Source: UBA11891 sp003533785
Lineage (GTDB): Bacteria > Bacteroidota > Bacteroidia > Flavobacteriales > Flavobacteriaceae
Length of the DNA: 64,000 bases
Direction: 5' to 3'
NCBI GenBank assembly: GCA_949511625.1
Contig: CATFEX010000003.1
Location: 96,403 to 160,402, forward strand
Numbering within the stretch: the first letter of the stretch is position 1; every line of letters begins with the position of its first letter. Shown here piece after piece: positions 50,954-59,781 of this stretch. The translations under genes were made by a program, and so were the position numbers. Below the pieces are notes generated by a model. The model was given only the letters and a program-made list of their open reading frames with translations, did no database searches and was not told where the DNA came from.

Positions 50954-53080
50954 ATGCAAACCGAGACTTTTTCCATGCCTTTTGGCGCTTACGTTTTTAA
51001 TGAGACTGTACTAATTCAGTACCTGAATAAGGAAGCCTTTACTAAAATCACACAAGCCATTATTAGCGGTTCAAAAATAGACCGTGTCCTTGCAGATCAA
51101 ATAGCTGCCGCCATGAAAACTTGGGCTTTGTCGAAAGGAGCCACCCATTATACCCATTGGTTCCAACCACTCACAGGAGCAACAGCTGAAAAACACGATG
51201 CCTTTTATGATCGAGCAGAAACAGGAGAACCCATAGTAAAATTTGAAGGAGATCAATTGGTTCAACAAGAACCCGATGCGTCAAGTTTCCCCAGTGGAGG
51301 CATCCGCAATACTTTTGAAGCAAGAGGCTACACGGCTTGGGATCCCTCATCCCCTGCGTTTGTCTATGGCACTACATTGTGCATCCCCACTATCTTTGTC
51401 TCCTACACTGGGGAAGCTTTGGATTTCAAAACGCCCTTGATCAAATCACTGCACGCTTTGGACAAGGCTGCTACAGCAGTGTGCCGGTATTTTGATAAAA
51501 ATACCTCTCGTGTGGTGGCAACCCTAGGGTGGGAACAGGAATATTTTCTAGTTGATAAGGAACGAGCGGCCACACGCCCTGATCTCATCTTAACTGGACG
51601 CACACTTATGGGTCATGAGTCTTCCAAAGGCCAACAGTTAGACGATCATTATTTTGGATCCATCCCTACCCGTGTTTTGGATTTTATGCAAGCGTTGGAA
51701 AAAGAATGTTGGCTCTTGGGAATTCCAGTAAAAACCAGACATAACGAAGTAGCACCAAGCCAATTCGAACTAGCTCCCATCTATGAGGAAGTGAATTTAG
51801 CCGTAGATCACAACGCCTTATTGATGGATATAATGAATCGAATAGCGGACAAGCACCAATTTAAGGTTTTGTTGCACGAAAAGCCTTTTGCAGGAATCAA
51901 CGGTTCAGGAAAACACAACAATTGGTCTTTGGCCACCAATAAAGGGATTAATTTATTGAGCCCTGGAAAAACACCCATGTCCAATCTCCAATTCCTTACC
52001 TTTTTTATTAGTACAATTGGAGCTGTACTGGAACACGAATCCCTTCTTCGTGCAGCTATTGCCAGTTCAGGAAACGATCATCGATTGGGAGCCAATGAAG
52101 CTCCTCCAGCCATTATTTCTGTTTTTATTGGACAACAACTTTCGAAAGTATTGGATGACTTGGAACATGTCTCCAAAGGAAAACTTTCTCCCCAGGAAAA
52201 AACCGATTTGAAACTCAACGTTATTGGAAAAATTCCTGAAATCCTTTTAGATAATACGGATCGAAATAGAACTTCTCCTTTTGCTTTCACTGGAAATAAA
52301 TTTGAATTCCGGGCGGTAGGATCCAGTGCCAATTGTGCCAAGCCGATGACTGTATTGAATGCCATGGTTGCTGAACGGTTGAATGCCTTTAAGGAACAAA
52401 CTGATGCGCTTATTGAAAAAAAAGGTATGAAGAAAGATGATGCTATTTTCAATGTGTTACGCGATCAAATTAAAGGAATAAAAAGCATTCTTTTCGAGGG
52501 AGATGGTTATTCGAAAGAATGGGAAAAAGAATCGGCTAAGCGGGGACTAAGCAACAATAAAACAACGCCTGAAGCGCTTCCCGCTTACATCCATGAGAAA
52601 AGTGTATTATTATTCGAACACCTGAACATCTTCACAGAAAGAGAATTAATAGCCCGTTACCAAGTTGATTTGGAAGAATATGTGATGAAAACACAAATTG
52701 AGGCACGAACCTTGGGGGATATCTCTCGAAATCATGTTATCCCAACAGGAATTCGGTATCAAAATACACTCATCGAAAATGTGCGTGGACTCAAAGAGAT
52801 CTACGGAGAGGCTTTCGAAAAACACGCCAAAGAACAAATGGTCATTATTGAGCGTATTTCTCAACATATTGCGGCGATTAATAGAGGAGTCAATGCGATG
52901 ATTTCTGCACGTAAAAAAGCCAATCAACTAAGCGATGCACACCAAAAAGCAATGGCTTACTGTAAAGAAGTATTTCCTTTTTTTGAAGAAATCCGTTACC
53001 AGTGCGATAAATTAGAATTGATTGTAGATGCTTCCCTGTGGCCGATGGCCAAATACCGTCAACTCTTGTTTATGCAATAG
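50954..53080 (+). CDS. glnN: Glutamine synthetase type III (GlnN)
   Basis: A 708-residue glutamine synthetase of the GSIII class found in Bacteroidota and cyanobacteria, over twice the length of the neighbouring GSII. Signature stretches: HYTHWFQPLTGATAEKHDAF, SFPSGGIRNTFEARGYTAWDPSSPAF (substrate loops), LGWEQEYFLV, KTRHNEVAPSQFELAPI and LLHEKPFAGINGSGKHNNWSL (catalytic core). The helical C-terminus (about 550-700) is specific to GSIII. The two synthetases in one locus may be used at different nitrogen or ATP levels. purM starts 68 bases downstream. Confidence 0.96.
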   Translation: MQTETFSMPFGAYVFNETVLIQYLNKEAFTKITQAIISGSKIDRVLADQIAAAMKTWALSKGATHYTHWFQPLTGATAEKHDAFYDRAETGEPIVKFEGDQLVQQEPDASSFPSGGIRNTFEARGYTAWDPSSPAFVYGTTLCIPTIFVSYTGEALDFKTPLIKSLHALDKAATAVCRYFDKNTSRVVATLGWEQEYFLVDKERAATRPDLILTGRTLMGHESSKGQQLDDHYFGSIPTRVLDFMQALEKECWLLGIPVKTRHNEVAPSQFELAPIYEEVNLAVDHNALLMDIMNRIADKHQFKVLLHEKPFAGINGSGKHNNWSLATNKGINLLSPGKTPMSNLQFLTFFISTIGAVLEHESLLRAAIASSGNDHRLGANEAPPAIISVFIGQQLSKVLDDLEHVSKGKLSPQEKTDLKLNVIGKIPEILLDNTDRNRTSPFAFTGNKFEFRAVGSSANCAKPMTVLNAMVAERLNAFKEQTDALIEKKGMKKDDAIFNVLRDQIKGIKSILFEGDGYSKEWEKESAKRGLSNNKTTPEALPAYIHEKSVLLFEHLNIFTERELIARYQVDLEEYVMKTQIEARTLGDISRNHVIPTGIRYQNTLIENVRGLKEIYGEAFEKHAKEQMVIIERISQHIAAINRGVNAMISARKKANQLSDAHQKAMAYCKEVFPFFEEIRYQCDKLELIVDASLWPMAKYRQLLFMQ

Positions 53081-53148
53081 TTAAAAAGTCTTTTGTTGGG
53101 TATGGCTACTCTTACAATGAAACTGTATTTTTGCATCAAAGTAGTTTT

Positions 53149-54321
53149 ATGACGTCAAGCGATCGCTATGCTCAAAGAGGGGTTTCCTCACAAAAAGAGG
53201 ATGTTCACAAAGCCATTGAAAATATTGATAAAGGCTTATATCCAAAGGCATTCTGTAAGGTCATACCCGATCATCTTACGGGGAGTTCTCAACATGCTTT
53301 GGTGATGCATGCAGACGGGGCAGGAACCAAATCTTCACTGGCCTACCTCTATTGGAAAGAAACAGGAGACCTCTCGGTGTGGAAAGGGATTGCTCAAGAT
53401 GCGCTAGTCATGAATTTAGATGATTTATTGTGTGTAGGGGTCACACAGGATATTCTTTTATCTTCTACTATCGGCCGAAATAAAAATCGAATCCCTGGAG
53501 AAGTAATTGGTGCCATAATCAATGGGACAGAGGAACTCATCGAAGAGCTCAATTCGTTTGGCGTTCAGATAATAAGTACTGGAGGTGAAACGGCTGATGT
53601 TGGTGATTTGGTTCAAACCATCATTGTAGATTCTACAGTCACTGCTCGTATTCACCGTTCTGATATTATAAATAATGCAAATATAAAAGCAGGAGATGTT
53701 ATTGTTGGTTTAGCGAGTTACGGTCAAGCCAGCTATGAAAAAACCTATAATGCTGGAATGGGAAGCAATGGCCTTACCTCCGCTCGACACGATGTTTTTG
53801 AAAAATATTTGGCAACTTCCTACCCAGAAAGTTTTGATGCTTCCGTACCCAGTTCCTTGGTGTATTCTGGTTCTAAGAAACTTACAGACCGCATGCCAGG
53901 GACAGCTCAGACTGTGGGGCAAATGGTCTTGTCTCCCACACGCACCTATGCTCCTATTGTCAAGAAGATTTTTGATACTATTGGTCGCCAGCATATCCAT
54001 GGGATGGTTCATTGCAGTGGAGGGGCACAAACCAAAATTTTACATTTTATTGACCAGCTCCATGTGATTAAAGATAATTTATTGCCCATCCCTCCATTGT
54101 TTCAGCTTATCCAAGAGGAATCTCATACCTCTGGAAAAGAAATGTATGAAGTATTCAATATGGGACATCGACTGGAATTCTACCTTCCTGAATCATTGGC
54201 TAGGGAGCTAATAGCCGTATCAGAATCATTCAACGTACCTGCACAAATTATTGGTCGCGTAGAAGCGGCTCCCCAAAAAAAAGTTAGTATTCAGTCTGAA
54301 CTAGGATCCTTTACGTATTAG
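53149..54321 (+). CDS. purM: Phosphoribosylformylglycinamidine cyclo-ligase (AIR synthase), Bacteroidota form
   Basis: A 390-residue AIR synthase-type enzyme of purine synthesis: MTSSDRYAQRGVSSQKEDVHKAI start, VMHADGAGTKSSLAYLYWK, QDALVMNLDDLLCVG, STGGETADVGDLVQTI, GLTSARHDVF, MVHCSGGAQTKILHF and EVFNMGHRLEFYLPE. It closes the imidazole ring using ATP. The frame is open back to 53038, but family length fits ATG 53149 and a TATTTTTG element lies at 53126-53133. It overlaps no neighbour. It differs from the shorter E. coli PurM, but is the only AIR synthase here. Confidence 0.92.
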   Translation: MTSSDRYAQRGVSSQKEDVHKAIENIDKGLYPKAFCKVIPDHLTGSSQHALVMHADGAGTKSSLAYLYWKETGDLSVWKGIAQDALVMNLDDLLCVGVTQDILLSSTIGRNKNRIPGEVIGAIINGTEELIEELNSFGVQIISTGGETADVGDLVQTIIVDSTVTARIHRSDIINNANIKAGDVIVGLASYGQASYEKTYNAGMGSNGLTSARHDVFEKYLATSYPESFDASVPSSLVYSGSKKLTDRMPGTAQTVGQMVLSPTRTYAPIVKKIFDTIGRQHIHGMVHCSGGAQTKILHFIDQLHVIKDNLLPIPPLFQLIQEESHTSGKEMYEVFNMGHRLEFYLPESLARELIAVSESFNVPAQIIGRVEAAPQKKVSIQSELGSFTY

Positions 54322-54425
54322 TTTTTTTGTAATTCACTAGGGATTTTGTTCATTTTTGTTCAATTTTGATACGTAGGGCTGCAGGCTAAGTAGTATCTAC
54401 TTTTGCTAATAGAAAAAGAATAATT

Positions 54426-55043
54426 ATGAATTTAAATTTCAAATCCTATTTAAGGAGGTTTCCTCTTTTACTGCTAATTGGTGCTTGTTCTTCCGGGTAT
54501 GACGACGATACTTCCTCCTATCAAGGGGAAACCGGAGCCAACTCTGCGTCTGCTCCAGCGACCCCCTCAACTAGTAGCTCAACTACTTCTGGTAGCGGAA
54601 CAGCTACTTCAGGAAGCAGCACAACAGATACAACCGCTACGGATTCAAGCACGCTAGAGCCCACCGTTTGGAGTGGAGAATTAGTCACCTTCACCAAAAC
54701 CGACGGAAGCGATCCAAATGATGAAAGTAATCAAGACCGATTGACATCAAATGTTTGGATAACGCGAGGCAATGGAGGCGGACAAATCTATAATGCCGCA
54801 GTGAATAGCAGTGCCAATAAGGAGCTTAGTCCCGTTGGTACGGAATGGGCGGTAGGTCTATTGGAAGATAGAGCCACCCTCACTTTTGAAAATTTTAGGT
54901 CAGCCGTAACTAAACCCCAAGAAGTTGTGGATACAAATTTAGTAGTTCACTTAATTGAAGATGATATTTACCTAAGTGTTGTATTTACATCTTGGTCCGT
55001 TGGCCAAAAAGGAGGATTCCAATACCAAAGAAGCACTCCTTAA
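54426..55043 (+). CDS. Lipoprotein with Ser/Thr-rich linker, unknown function
   Basis: A 205-residue lipoprotein: leader FPLLLLIGAC with lipidated Cys 21, a low-complexity Ser/Thr/Ala/Gly-rich linker (about 32-74), then a compact domain (about 78-205) rich in strands and with no Cys (TVWSGELVTFTKTDGSD, LTSNVWITRGNGGGQIYNA). A TACTTTTG element (54398-54405) is just upstream. I do not recognise the family. It is immediately followed by a b561-like gene and YceI, probably one operon. Confidence 0.68.
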   Translation: MNLNFKSYLRRFPLLLLIGACSSGYDDDTSSYQGETGANSASAPATPSTSSSTTSGSGTATSGSSTTDTTATDSSTLEPTVWSGELVTFTKTDGSDPNDESNQDRLTSNVWITRGNGGGQIYNAAVNSSANKELSPVGTEWAVGLLEDRATLTFENFRSAVTKPQEVVDTNLVVHLIEDDIYLSVVFTSWSVGQKGGFQYQRSTP

Positions 55044-55054
55044 ATTATTTATTA

Positions 55055-55654
55055 ATGAATAAAATTCTATTTACAATTTTTGTAATAGTTTCCCAAAGTA
55101 TTAATGCTCAGAATGGAGAAGATCTCTTCGCTGAGATGGAGCCTCTTGATGCCATCGATCAACGACTGCTTCCCGATCGAATGTTATTTACCCAGCGATT
55201 GTTGTGGGGTGAAAAGGGGGCGATGCGATCCTTTAAGCGCTATGAGTTGACCCCTGAGAATCGGGAAAAAGAATTAAAACTACGCCGTAAATTTCTAATT
55301 ACCCATCAAATTTTAGGATATGTTACTTTGGCAGGGATGATTGCCCAAGGCTTTATTGGTGGGCAATTGTATAACGGAAAGCGTGAACTATACGAACTGC
55401 ATAAGACAGTTGGAAATATAACAACAGCCACATATTTTACCACTGCGGGTTTATCCTTATTTTCTCCACCCCCACTAGTGTCGGAAAAAAAAGGCTTGTC
55501 CAGTACCCGAGCTCACAAATGGTTGGCTACGGTTCATTTTTCCGCCATGGTAGCCACTAATGTCTTGGCTGATGACAGAAAAAAACTTCATCGAGCAGCT
55601 GCCTATACAGCTTTTGCTAGCTATGCTACCGCCATGATTGTCCTTACTTTTTAA
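55055..55654 (+). CDS. Probable cytochrome b561-like four-helix membrane protein
   Basis: A 199-residue protein: signal peptide (NKILFTIFVIVSQSINAQ), a soluble stretch (about 20-78) and four hydrophobic helices (about 80-102, 113-136, 154-173, 178-198). Histidines occur at 84, 116, 154, 161 and 179, one or more per helix, as in b561-type di-haem proteins. YceI lies right downstream, and in E. coli yceI is linked to the b561 gene yceJ, which supports a quinone/haem role. Sequence similarity to known b561 families was not tested. The frame opens at 54992 but ATG 55055 starts the signal peptide. Confidence 0.6.
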   Translation: MNKILFTIFVIVSQSINAQNGEDLFAEMEPLDAIDQRLLPDRMLFTQRLLWGEKGAMRSFKRYELTPENREKELKLRRKFLITHQILGYVTLAGMIAQGFIGGQLYNGKRELYELHKTVGNITTATYFTTAGLSLFSPPPLVSEKKGLSSTRAHKWLATVHFSAMVATNVLADDRKKLHRAAAYTAFASYATAMIVLTF

Positions 55655-55655
55655 T

Positions 55656-56195
55656 ATGAAAAATAGCCTTTTACTTTTGCTTTCCCTGGGAATGTTTTCT
55701 CTTCTACAAGCCCAAAAAATACGCTTGAATACAGCTGCTTCAACGCTTACTTATCAAGCTAAACACATAGCACATAATTGGGAAGGAGTCAATAAGCAAT
55801 TGCAAGGACTTGCCGTCATTGAAGAGGGGCTACCGAAACAATTAGCCATCAAGGCGAGTGTTCGAGATTTTGATAGTAAAAATGCAAACCGCGATAGCCA
55901 TGCTCTGGAAGTACTCGAAGCACTTCGATTTCCAGAAGTACGCTATTATTCCAAATCTATTGAAAAAACAAGCGAAGGAGATATTACCATTGTGGGGGTC
56001 TTATCATTTCATGGTGTAGAAGCCAGTAAAACAGTCATAGCTGAATATAGTTCTTCCAATACTGGCTTTAGAATTCAAGGTTCTTTTAATTTTAATGCCA
56101 CTGATTTCGGTGTTAGCTTGCCTTCCTTTCTCTTAGTCAAAATTAACGAGATAATTGCAATCGATTACGACCTTCTTTTTGAATCAATTCCTTAA
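55656..56195 (+). CDS. YceI-family periplasmic lipid-binding protein
   Basis: A 179-residue protein of the YceI family: signal peptide (NSLLLLLSLGMFSLLQAQ), then an eight-stranded lipocalin-like barrel: STLTYQAKHIAHNWEGVN, NRDSHALEVLEALRFPEVRYYSKSI, LSFHGVEASKTV, GSFNFNATDFGVSLPSFL. YceI proteins bind polyisoprenoids or fatty amides. It is downstream of the b561-like gene, 1 base after its stop, mirroring the E. coli yceJ-yceI arrangement. Start at 55656; an upstream ATG at 55638 lies in the previous gene. Confidence 0.88.
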   Translation: MKNSLLLLLSLGMFSLLQAQKIRLNTAASTLTYQAKHIAHNWEGVNKQLQGLAVIEEGLPKQLAIKASVRDFDSKNANRDSHALEVLEALRFPEVRYYSKSIEKTSEGDITIVGVLSFHGVEASKTVIAEYSSSNTGFRIQGSFNFNATDFGVSLPSFLLVKINEIIAIDYDLLFESIP

Positions 56196-56237
56196 ATGCA
56201 AGTTGTACCGAGCCGGATTTACCCGTAATTTAGCAGC

Positions 56238-57314
56238 ATGCTAGAAAAACTGCAAATCATCCAACAACGTTTTGATGAAGTATCCGATTTAATCATTCAG
56301 CCCGATATCATTGCCGATCAAAAACGATACATACAACTCAACAAAGAGTACAAGGATTTAAAAAAACTAACCGAACGAGCAGATGCGTACAAGGCCCTAT
56401 TAGCTAATCAGGAAGAAGCAGAAGCCATAATTAAAGAGGGCAGTGATGCTGAAATGATTGAAATGGCACGGATGCAATTGGAGGAGGCAAAGTCAGGAAT
56501 TCCCATCTTAGAAGAAGAAATCAAATACTTACTAATACCTAAAGATCCAGAAGACACCAAAAACGTCGTGATTGAGATACGGGCAGGAACAGGTGGAGAC
56601 GAAGCCAGTATTTTTGCAGGAGATCTCTATCGGATGTACTCAAAATACTGCCAGGATCAAGGTTGGAAAACCCACTTTGTAGATGCCAATGAAGGAACTT
56701 CAGGGGGCTATAAAGAAATTATTTTTGAAGTTTCTGGAGAAGAGGTATATGGTACTCTCAAATTTGAATCGGGAGTGCATCGAGTGCAGCGTGTTCCTCA
56801 AACTGAAACTCAAGGACGGGTGCATACCTCTGCCGCTACAGTGATGGTTCTCCCAGAAGCCGAGGAGTTTGATGTAGAAGTGGATATGAACGAGGTCCGT
56901 ATAGATTATTTTTGTTCTTCAGGGCCTGGAGGACAATCTGTGAATACTACCTATTCGGCGGTACGTCTTACCCACGAGCCCACAGGTATTGTTGCCCAGT
57001 GTCAAGACCAAAAATCCCAGCACAAGAACAAAGAAAAAGCACTGAAAGTTCTTCGAACACGTCTCTATGAAATGGAGTTGAGTAAAAAACAACAAGCCGA
57101 TGCTGAAAAAAGAAACTCCTTGGTTTCCTCTGGAGATCGTTCTGCCAAAATCCGTACTTACAATTATCCGCAAGGAAGGGTAACCGATCACCGAATTGGT
57201 TTAACTTTATACGACTTGCAAAATATTATTAATGGGGATGTTCAAAAACTCATTGATGAATTGCAACTGTATCAAAACACAGAAAAGCTTAAAGAATCGG
57301 GCGACCTATTATGA
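56238..57314 (+). CDS. prfA: Peptide chain release factor 1
   Basis: A 358-residue class I release factor that reads UAA and UAG. The GGQ catalytic loop is in YFCSSGPGGQSVNTTYSAVRL near residue 231. The PAT-type stop-codon recognition motif region is around residue 185-195 (VPQTETQGRVHTSAAT carries the RF1 HTSAAT block). The N-terminal coiled coil and C-terminal arm are full length. It overlaps pyrF by 4 bases (57311-57314). Confidence 0.97.
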   Translation: MLEKLQIIQQRFDEVSDLIIQPDIIADQKRYIQLNKEYKDLKKLTERADAYKALLANQEEAEAIIKEGSDAEMIEMARMQLEEAKSGIPILEEEIKYLLIPKDPEDTKNVVIEIRAGTGGDEASIFAGDLYRMYSKYCQDQGWKTHFVDANEGTSGGYKEIIFEVSGEEVYGTLKFESGVHRVQRVPQTETQGRVHTSAATVMVLPEAEEFDVEVDMNEVRIDYFCSSGPGGQSVNTTYSAVRLTHEPTGIVAQCQDQKSQHKNKEKALKVLRTRLYEMELSKKQQADAEKRNSLVSSGDRSAKIRTYNYPQGRVTDHRIGLTLYDLQNIINGDVQKLIDELQLYQNTEKLKESGDLL

Positions 57315-58141
57315 CTCAAGACGAACTAATAGCGCAAATCAAAAAAAAGCAATCTTTCCTTTGTGTGGGATTGGATGTCGATTTGGATAAAATGCCTTCC
57401 CATCTTGCCAGCTCTAACGATTCAATTTTTGAATTTTGCCAAAAAATAATTGATGCTACTGCTCCCTACACAGTTGCCTACAAGCCCAATATTGCTTTTT
57501 TTGAAGCCTACGGTCTGGAAGGATGGCAAGCCCTAGAGAAAACCATAGGATATCTCAATTTAAACTATCCCAATATATTTACCATAGCCGATGCCAAACG
57601 TGGAGACATAGGCAATACCGCTACTCGCTATGCCAAAGCTTTTTTTGAGCAATTGAAATTCGATGCCATTACTGTTGCCCCATATATGGGGAAAGACTCT
57701 GTGGAACCCTTTCTAGCTTTTGAATCGCATTACACCATCTTGTTGGCATTGACATCCAACGAGGGAGCTTACGATTTTCAGTACCACACTCAAGAGGGTG
57801 AGGCTTTGTATAAAAAAATTCTTCGTCAAGCTCAGACCTGGGAAGGCGCTGAGGATCGATTGTTTTTTGTTGTAGGTGCAACCCAAGCTGAAGCACTCGC
57901 AGACATACGTCAATTAGCCCCCAATACTTTTTTATTGGTGCCTGGGGTTGGAGCTCAAGGGGGCAGCCTTGACGCTGTTGCTGCCAATGGACTCAATTCT
58001 CGATGTGGCTTACTCGTCAATTCTTCAAGAGGAATTATCTATGCTTCTCATGGAGAAGATTTTGAGGCTGCTGCTGCAAGCGAGGCTCAAAAGCTTCAAG
58101 AACAGATGAAATCCTGGTTGCTTCAAAAAAAATTGATTTAG
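57311..58141 (+). CDS. pyrF: Orotidine 5'-phosphate decarboxylase
   Basis: A 276-residue enzyme that makes UMP. It belongs to the longer type-2 group: FLCVGLDVDLDKMP, AYKPNIAFFEAYG, TIADAKRGDIGNTATRYAKAFF (the DAKRGDI core with catalytic Lys/Asp), VAPYMGKDSVEPFL, and LLVPGVGAQGG. It overlaps prfA by an ATGA and abuts the downstream hydrolase with no spacer (TAG at 58139-58141, ATG at 58142). Confidence 0.97.
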   Translation: MTQDELIAQIKKKQSFLCVGLDVDLDKMPSHLASSNDSIFEFCQKIIDATAPYTVAYKPNIAFFEAYGLEGWQALEKTIGYLNLNYPNIFTIADAKRGDIGNTATRYAKAFFEQLKFDAITVAPYMGKDSVEPFLAFESHYTILLALTSNEGAYDFQYHTQEGEALYKKILRQAQTWEGAEDRLFFVVGATQAEALADIRQLAPNTFLLVPGVGAQGGSLDAVAANGLNSRCGLLVNSSRGIIYASHGEDFEAAAASEAQKLQEQMKSWLLQKKLI

Positions 58142-58927
58142 ATGCTTCATTATTCTGTTTATATGAAAGATGCCGATCGGCCTTGGATAACCTTCGTTCA
58201 CGGAGCTGGAGGGAGTTCCTCTATTTGGTTCAAACAGATTCGATTCTTTTCAAAGCATTTTAATCTTCTCTTGGTAGATTTGCGTGGTCACGGTAAATCC
58301 AAAAGTTTTTTTGACACACAAAAGCTAAAAAAGTACACTTTTAAATCGATTACAAAAGATGTCATTGAGGTGCTGAATCACGAAAAAATTGAACAATCAC
58401 ACTTTGTTGGAATTTCGTTAGGAACAATCATCATACGTCAGATTGCTGAATGGTATCCCCAAAGGGTGCAAAGTATGATATTGGGGGGAGCAATTTTAAA
58501 ATTCAATCTTCGCTCTCGATTTTTAATGACTTTTGGAAATTGGACCAAATCAGTATTACCCTACATGTGGATATACCGCTTTTTTGCCTTCATTATTATG
58601 CCCTACAAAAATCACAAAGAGTCACGTTCCCTATTCGTTAAAGAAGCTAGAAAACTTTACCAAAAAGAATTTATTCGTTGGTATAAGATGACCGCTGAGG
58701 TTTTGCCTTTATTACGAATTTTTAGACAAGTAGATCTTCCTATACCTACTCTGTATATCATGGGAGAAGAAGATTATATGTTTTTACCAGCCGTACAAAA
58801 GGTGGTGGCCCTTCACCAGTCGGCAAAACTTCAAGTTTTGCCGAAGTGTGGACACGTAGTTAATGTTGAAAGGCCTATGGAATTTAATCAAACCATGCTG
58901 GATTTTATCCAACTCGGAAAGGACTAA
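58142..58927 (+). CDS. Alpha/beta-fold hydrolase
   Basis: A 261-residue hydrolase of the alpha/beta fold: FVHGAGGSSSIWFKQIRFF oxyanion strand, VDLRGHGKSKSF, the nucleophile elbow HFVGISLGTIII (GISLG), acid in IMGEEDYMFLP, and His in CGHVVNVERP. There is no signal peptide, so it is cytoplasmic. Substrate unknown. It begins one base after the pyrF stop and its own stop overlaps the convergent purU gene by 4 bases. Confidence 0.9.
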   Translation: MLHYSVYMKDADRPWITFVHGAGGSSSIWFKQIRFFSKHFNLLLVDLRGHGKSKSFFDTQKLKKYTFKSITKDVIEVLNHEKIEQSHFVGISLGTIIIRQIAEWYPQRVQSMILGGAILKFNLRSRFLMTFGNWTKSVLPYMWIYRFFAFIIMPYKNHKESRSLFVKEARKLYQKEFIRWYKMTAEVLPLLRIFRQVDLPIPTLYIMGEEDYMFLPAVQKVVALHQSAKLQVLPKCGHVVNVERPMEFNQTMLDFIQLGKD

Positions 58928-59781
58928 ACAAAAACAATAGTCTTGTTGTTATATACCATCACCTTGCGATCTGTATGCATTTTTAGTGCTCTCACTAAAA
59001 CCACTCTTTCCAGATCCCTACCAATTTTCAGAAAATCTTGAATTTGATGAAGGTGCGTTACGCGCGATATGTCTTGTTCTATAATGGGACCAGCATCCAA
59101 TTCTTCTGTAATATAATGACTGGTAGCTCCAATGATTTTGACCCCTCTATCAAAAGCAGAATGATAGGGTTTGGCCCCCGGAAAAGCAGGTAAAAAAGAA
59201 TGATGAATATTAATAATTTTATTGGGATAATGTTCGATTAATTGGGGGCTAATGATCTGCATATACCGAGCTAAAACAATAAAGTCTACTTCGTGCTTTT
59301 GCAATAATTTTAGTTGCATTTGCTCTGCGTTTACTTTGGTTTTTTGCGTTATTGGAATATGGTAAAAAGGGATATTAAACCGATTGGCTATGTGCTCTAG
59401 TGTTTGATGATTACTGAGGATAAAAGGGATTTCAACAGAAAGTTCTCCCGACAGTTGCTGTGATAAAATATCATATAGACAATGGTCGTATTTGGAAACG
59501 AAGACTGCCATCTTAGGGGGTTTTTCAGAATCGTAGAAGGAACAATTAAGATCAAAATGGCGCCCAACATTTTGCTTAAAATCCTGTTGAATTTTTTCAA
59601 GACTATAGAAATTGGATTCTCCAAGAGCGACTTCCACACGCATAAAGAACGTTTTATTCTCTCGGTCTACATATTGGTCGATATAGAGAATGTTTCCCTT
59701 GCTATTGTGAATAAAATTAGTAACGCCTGCAATTATTCCTTTTTGATCGGGACAATGCATTACAAGAGTAATTTGCTTCAT
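58924..59781 (-). CDS. purU: Formyltetrahydrofolate deformylase
   Basis: A 285-residue enzyme that splits 10-formyltetrahydrofolate to formate and THF. An ACT domain (about 5-75, HCPDQKGIIAGVTNFI) is followed by a formyltransferase-like domain: VLARYMQIISPQLIEHYPNKIINIHHSFLPAFPGAKPYH and GATSHYITEELDAGPIIEQD with catalytic Asn/His/Asp. It helps balance one-carbon units and feeds purine synthesis with formate. Its start overlaps the upstream amidohydrolase stop by 4 bases. Confidence 0.96.
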   Translation of the reverse strand: MKQITLVMHCPDQKGIIAGVTNFIHNSKGNILYIDQYVDRENKTFFMRVEVALGESNFYSLEKIQQDFKQNVGRHFDLNCSFYDSEKPPKMAVFVSKYDHCLYDILSQQLSGELSVEIPFILSNHQTLEHIANRFNIPFYHIPITQKTKVNAEQMQLKLLQKHEVDFIVLARYMQIISPQLIEHYPNKIINIHHSFLPAFPGAKPYHSAFDRGVKIIGATSHYITEELDAGPIIEQDISRVTHLHQIQDFLKIGRDLERVVLVRALKMHTDRKVMVYNNKTIVFV

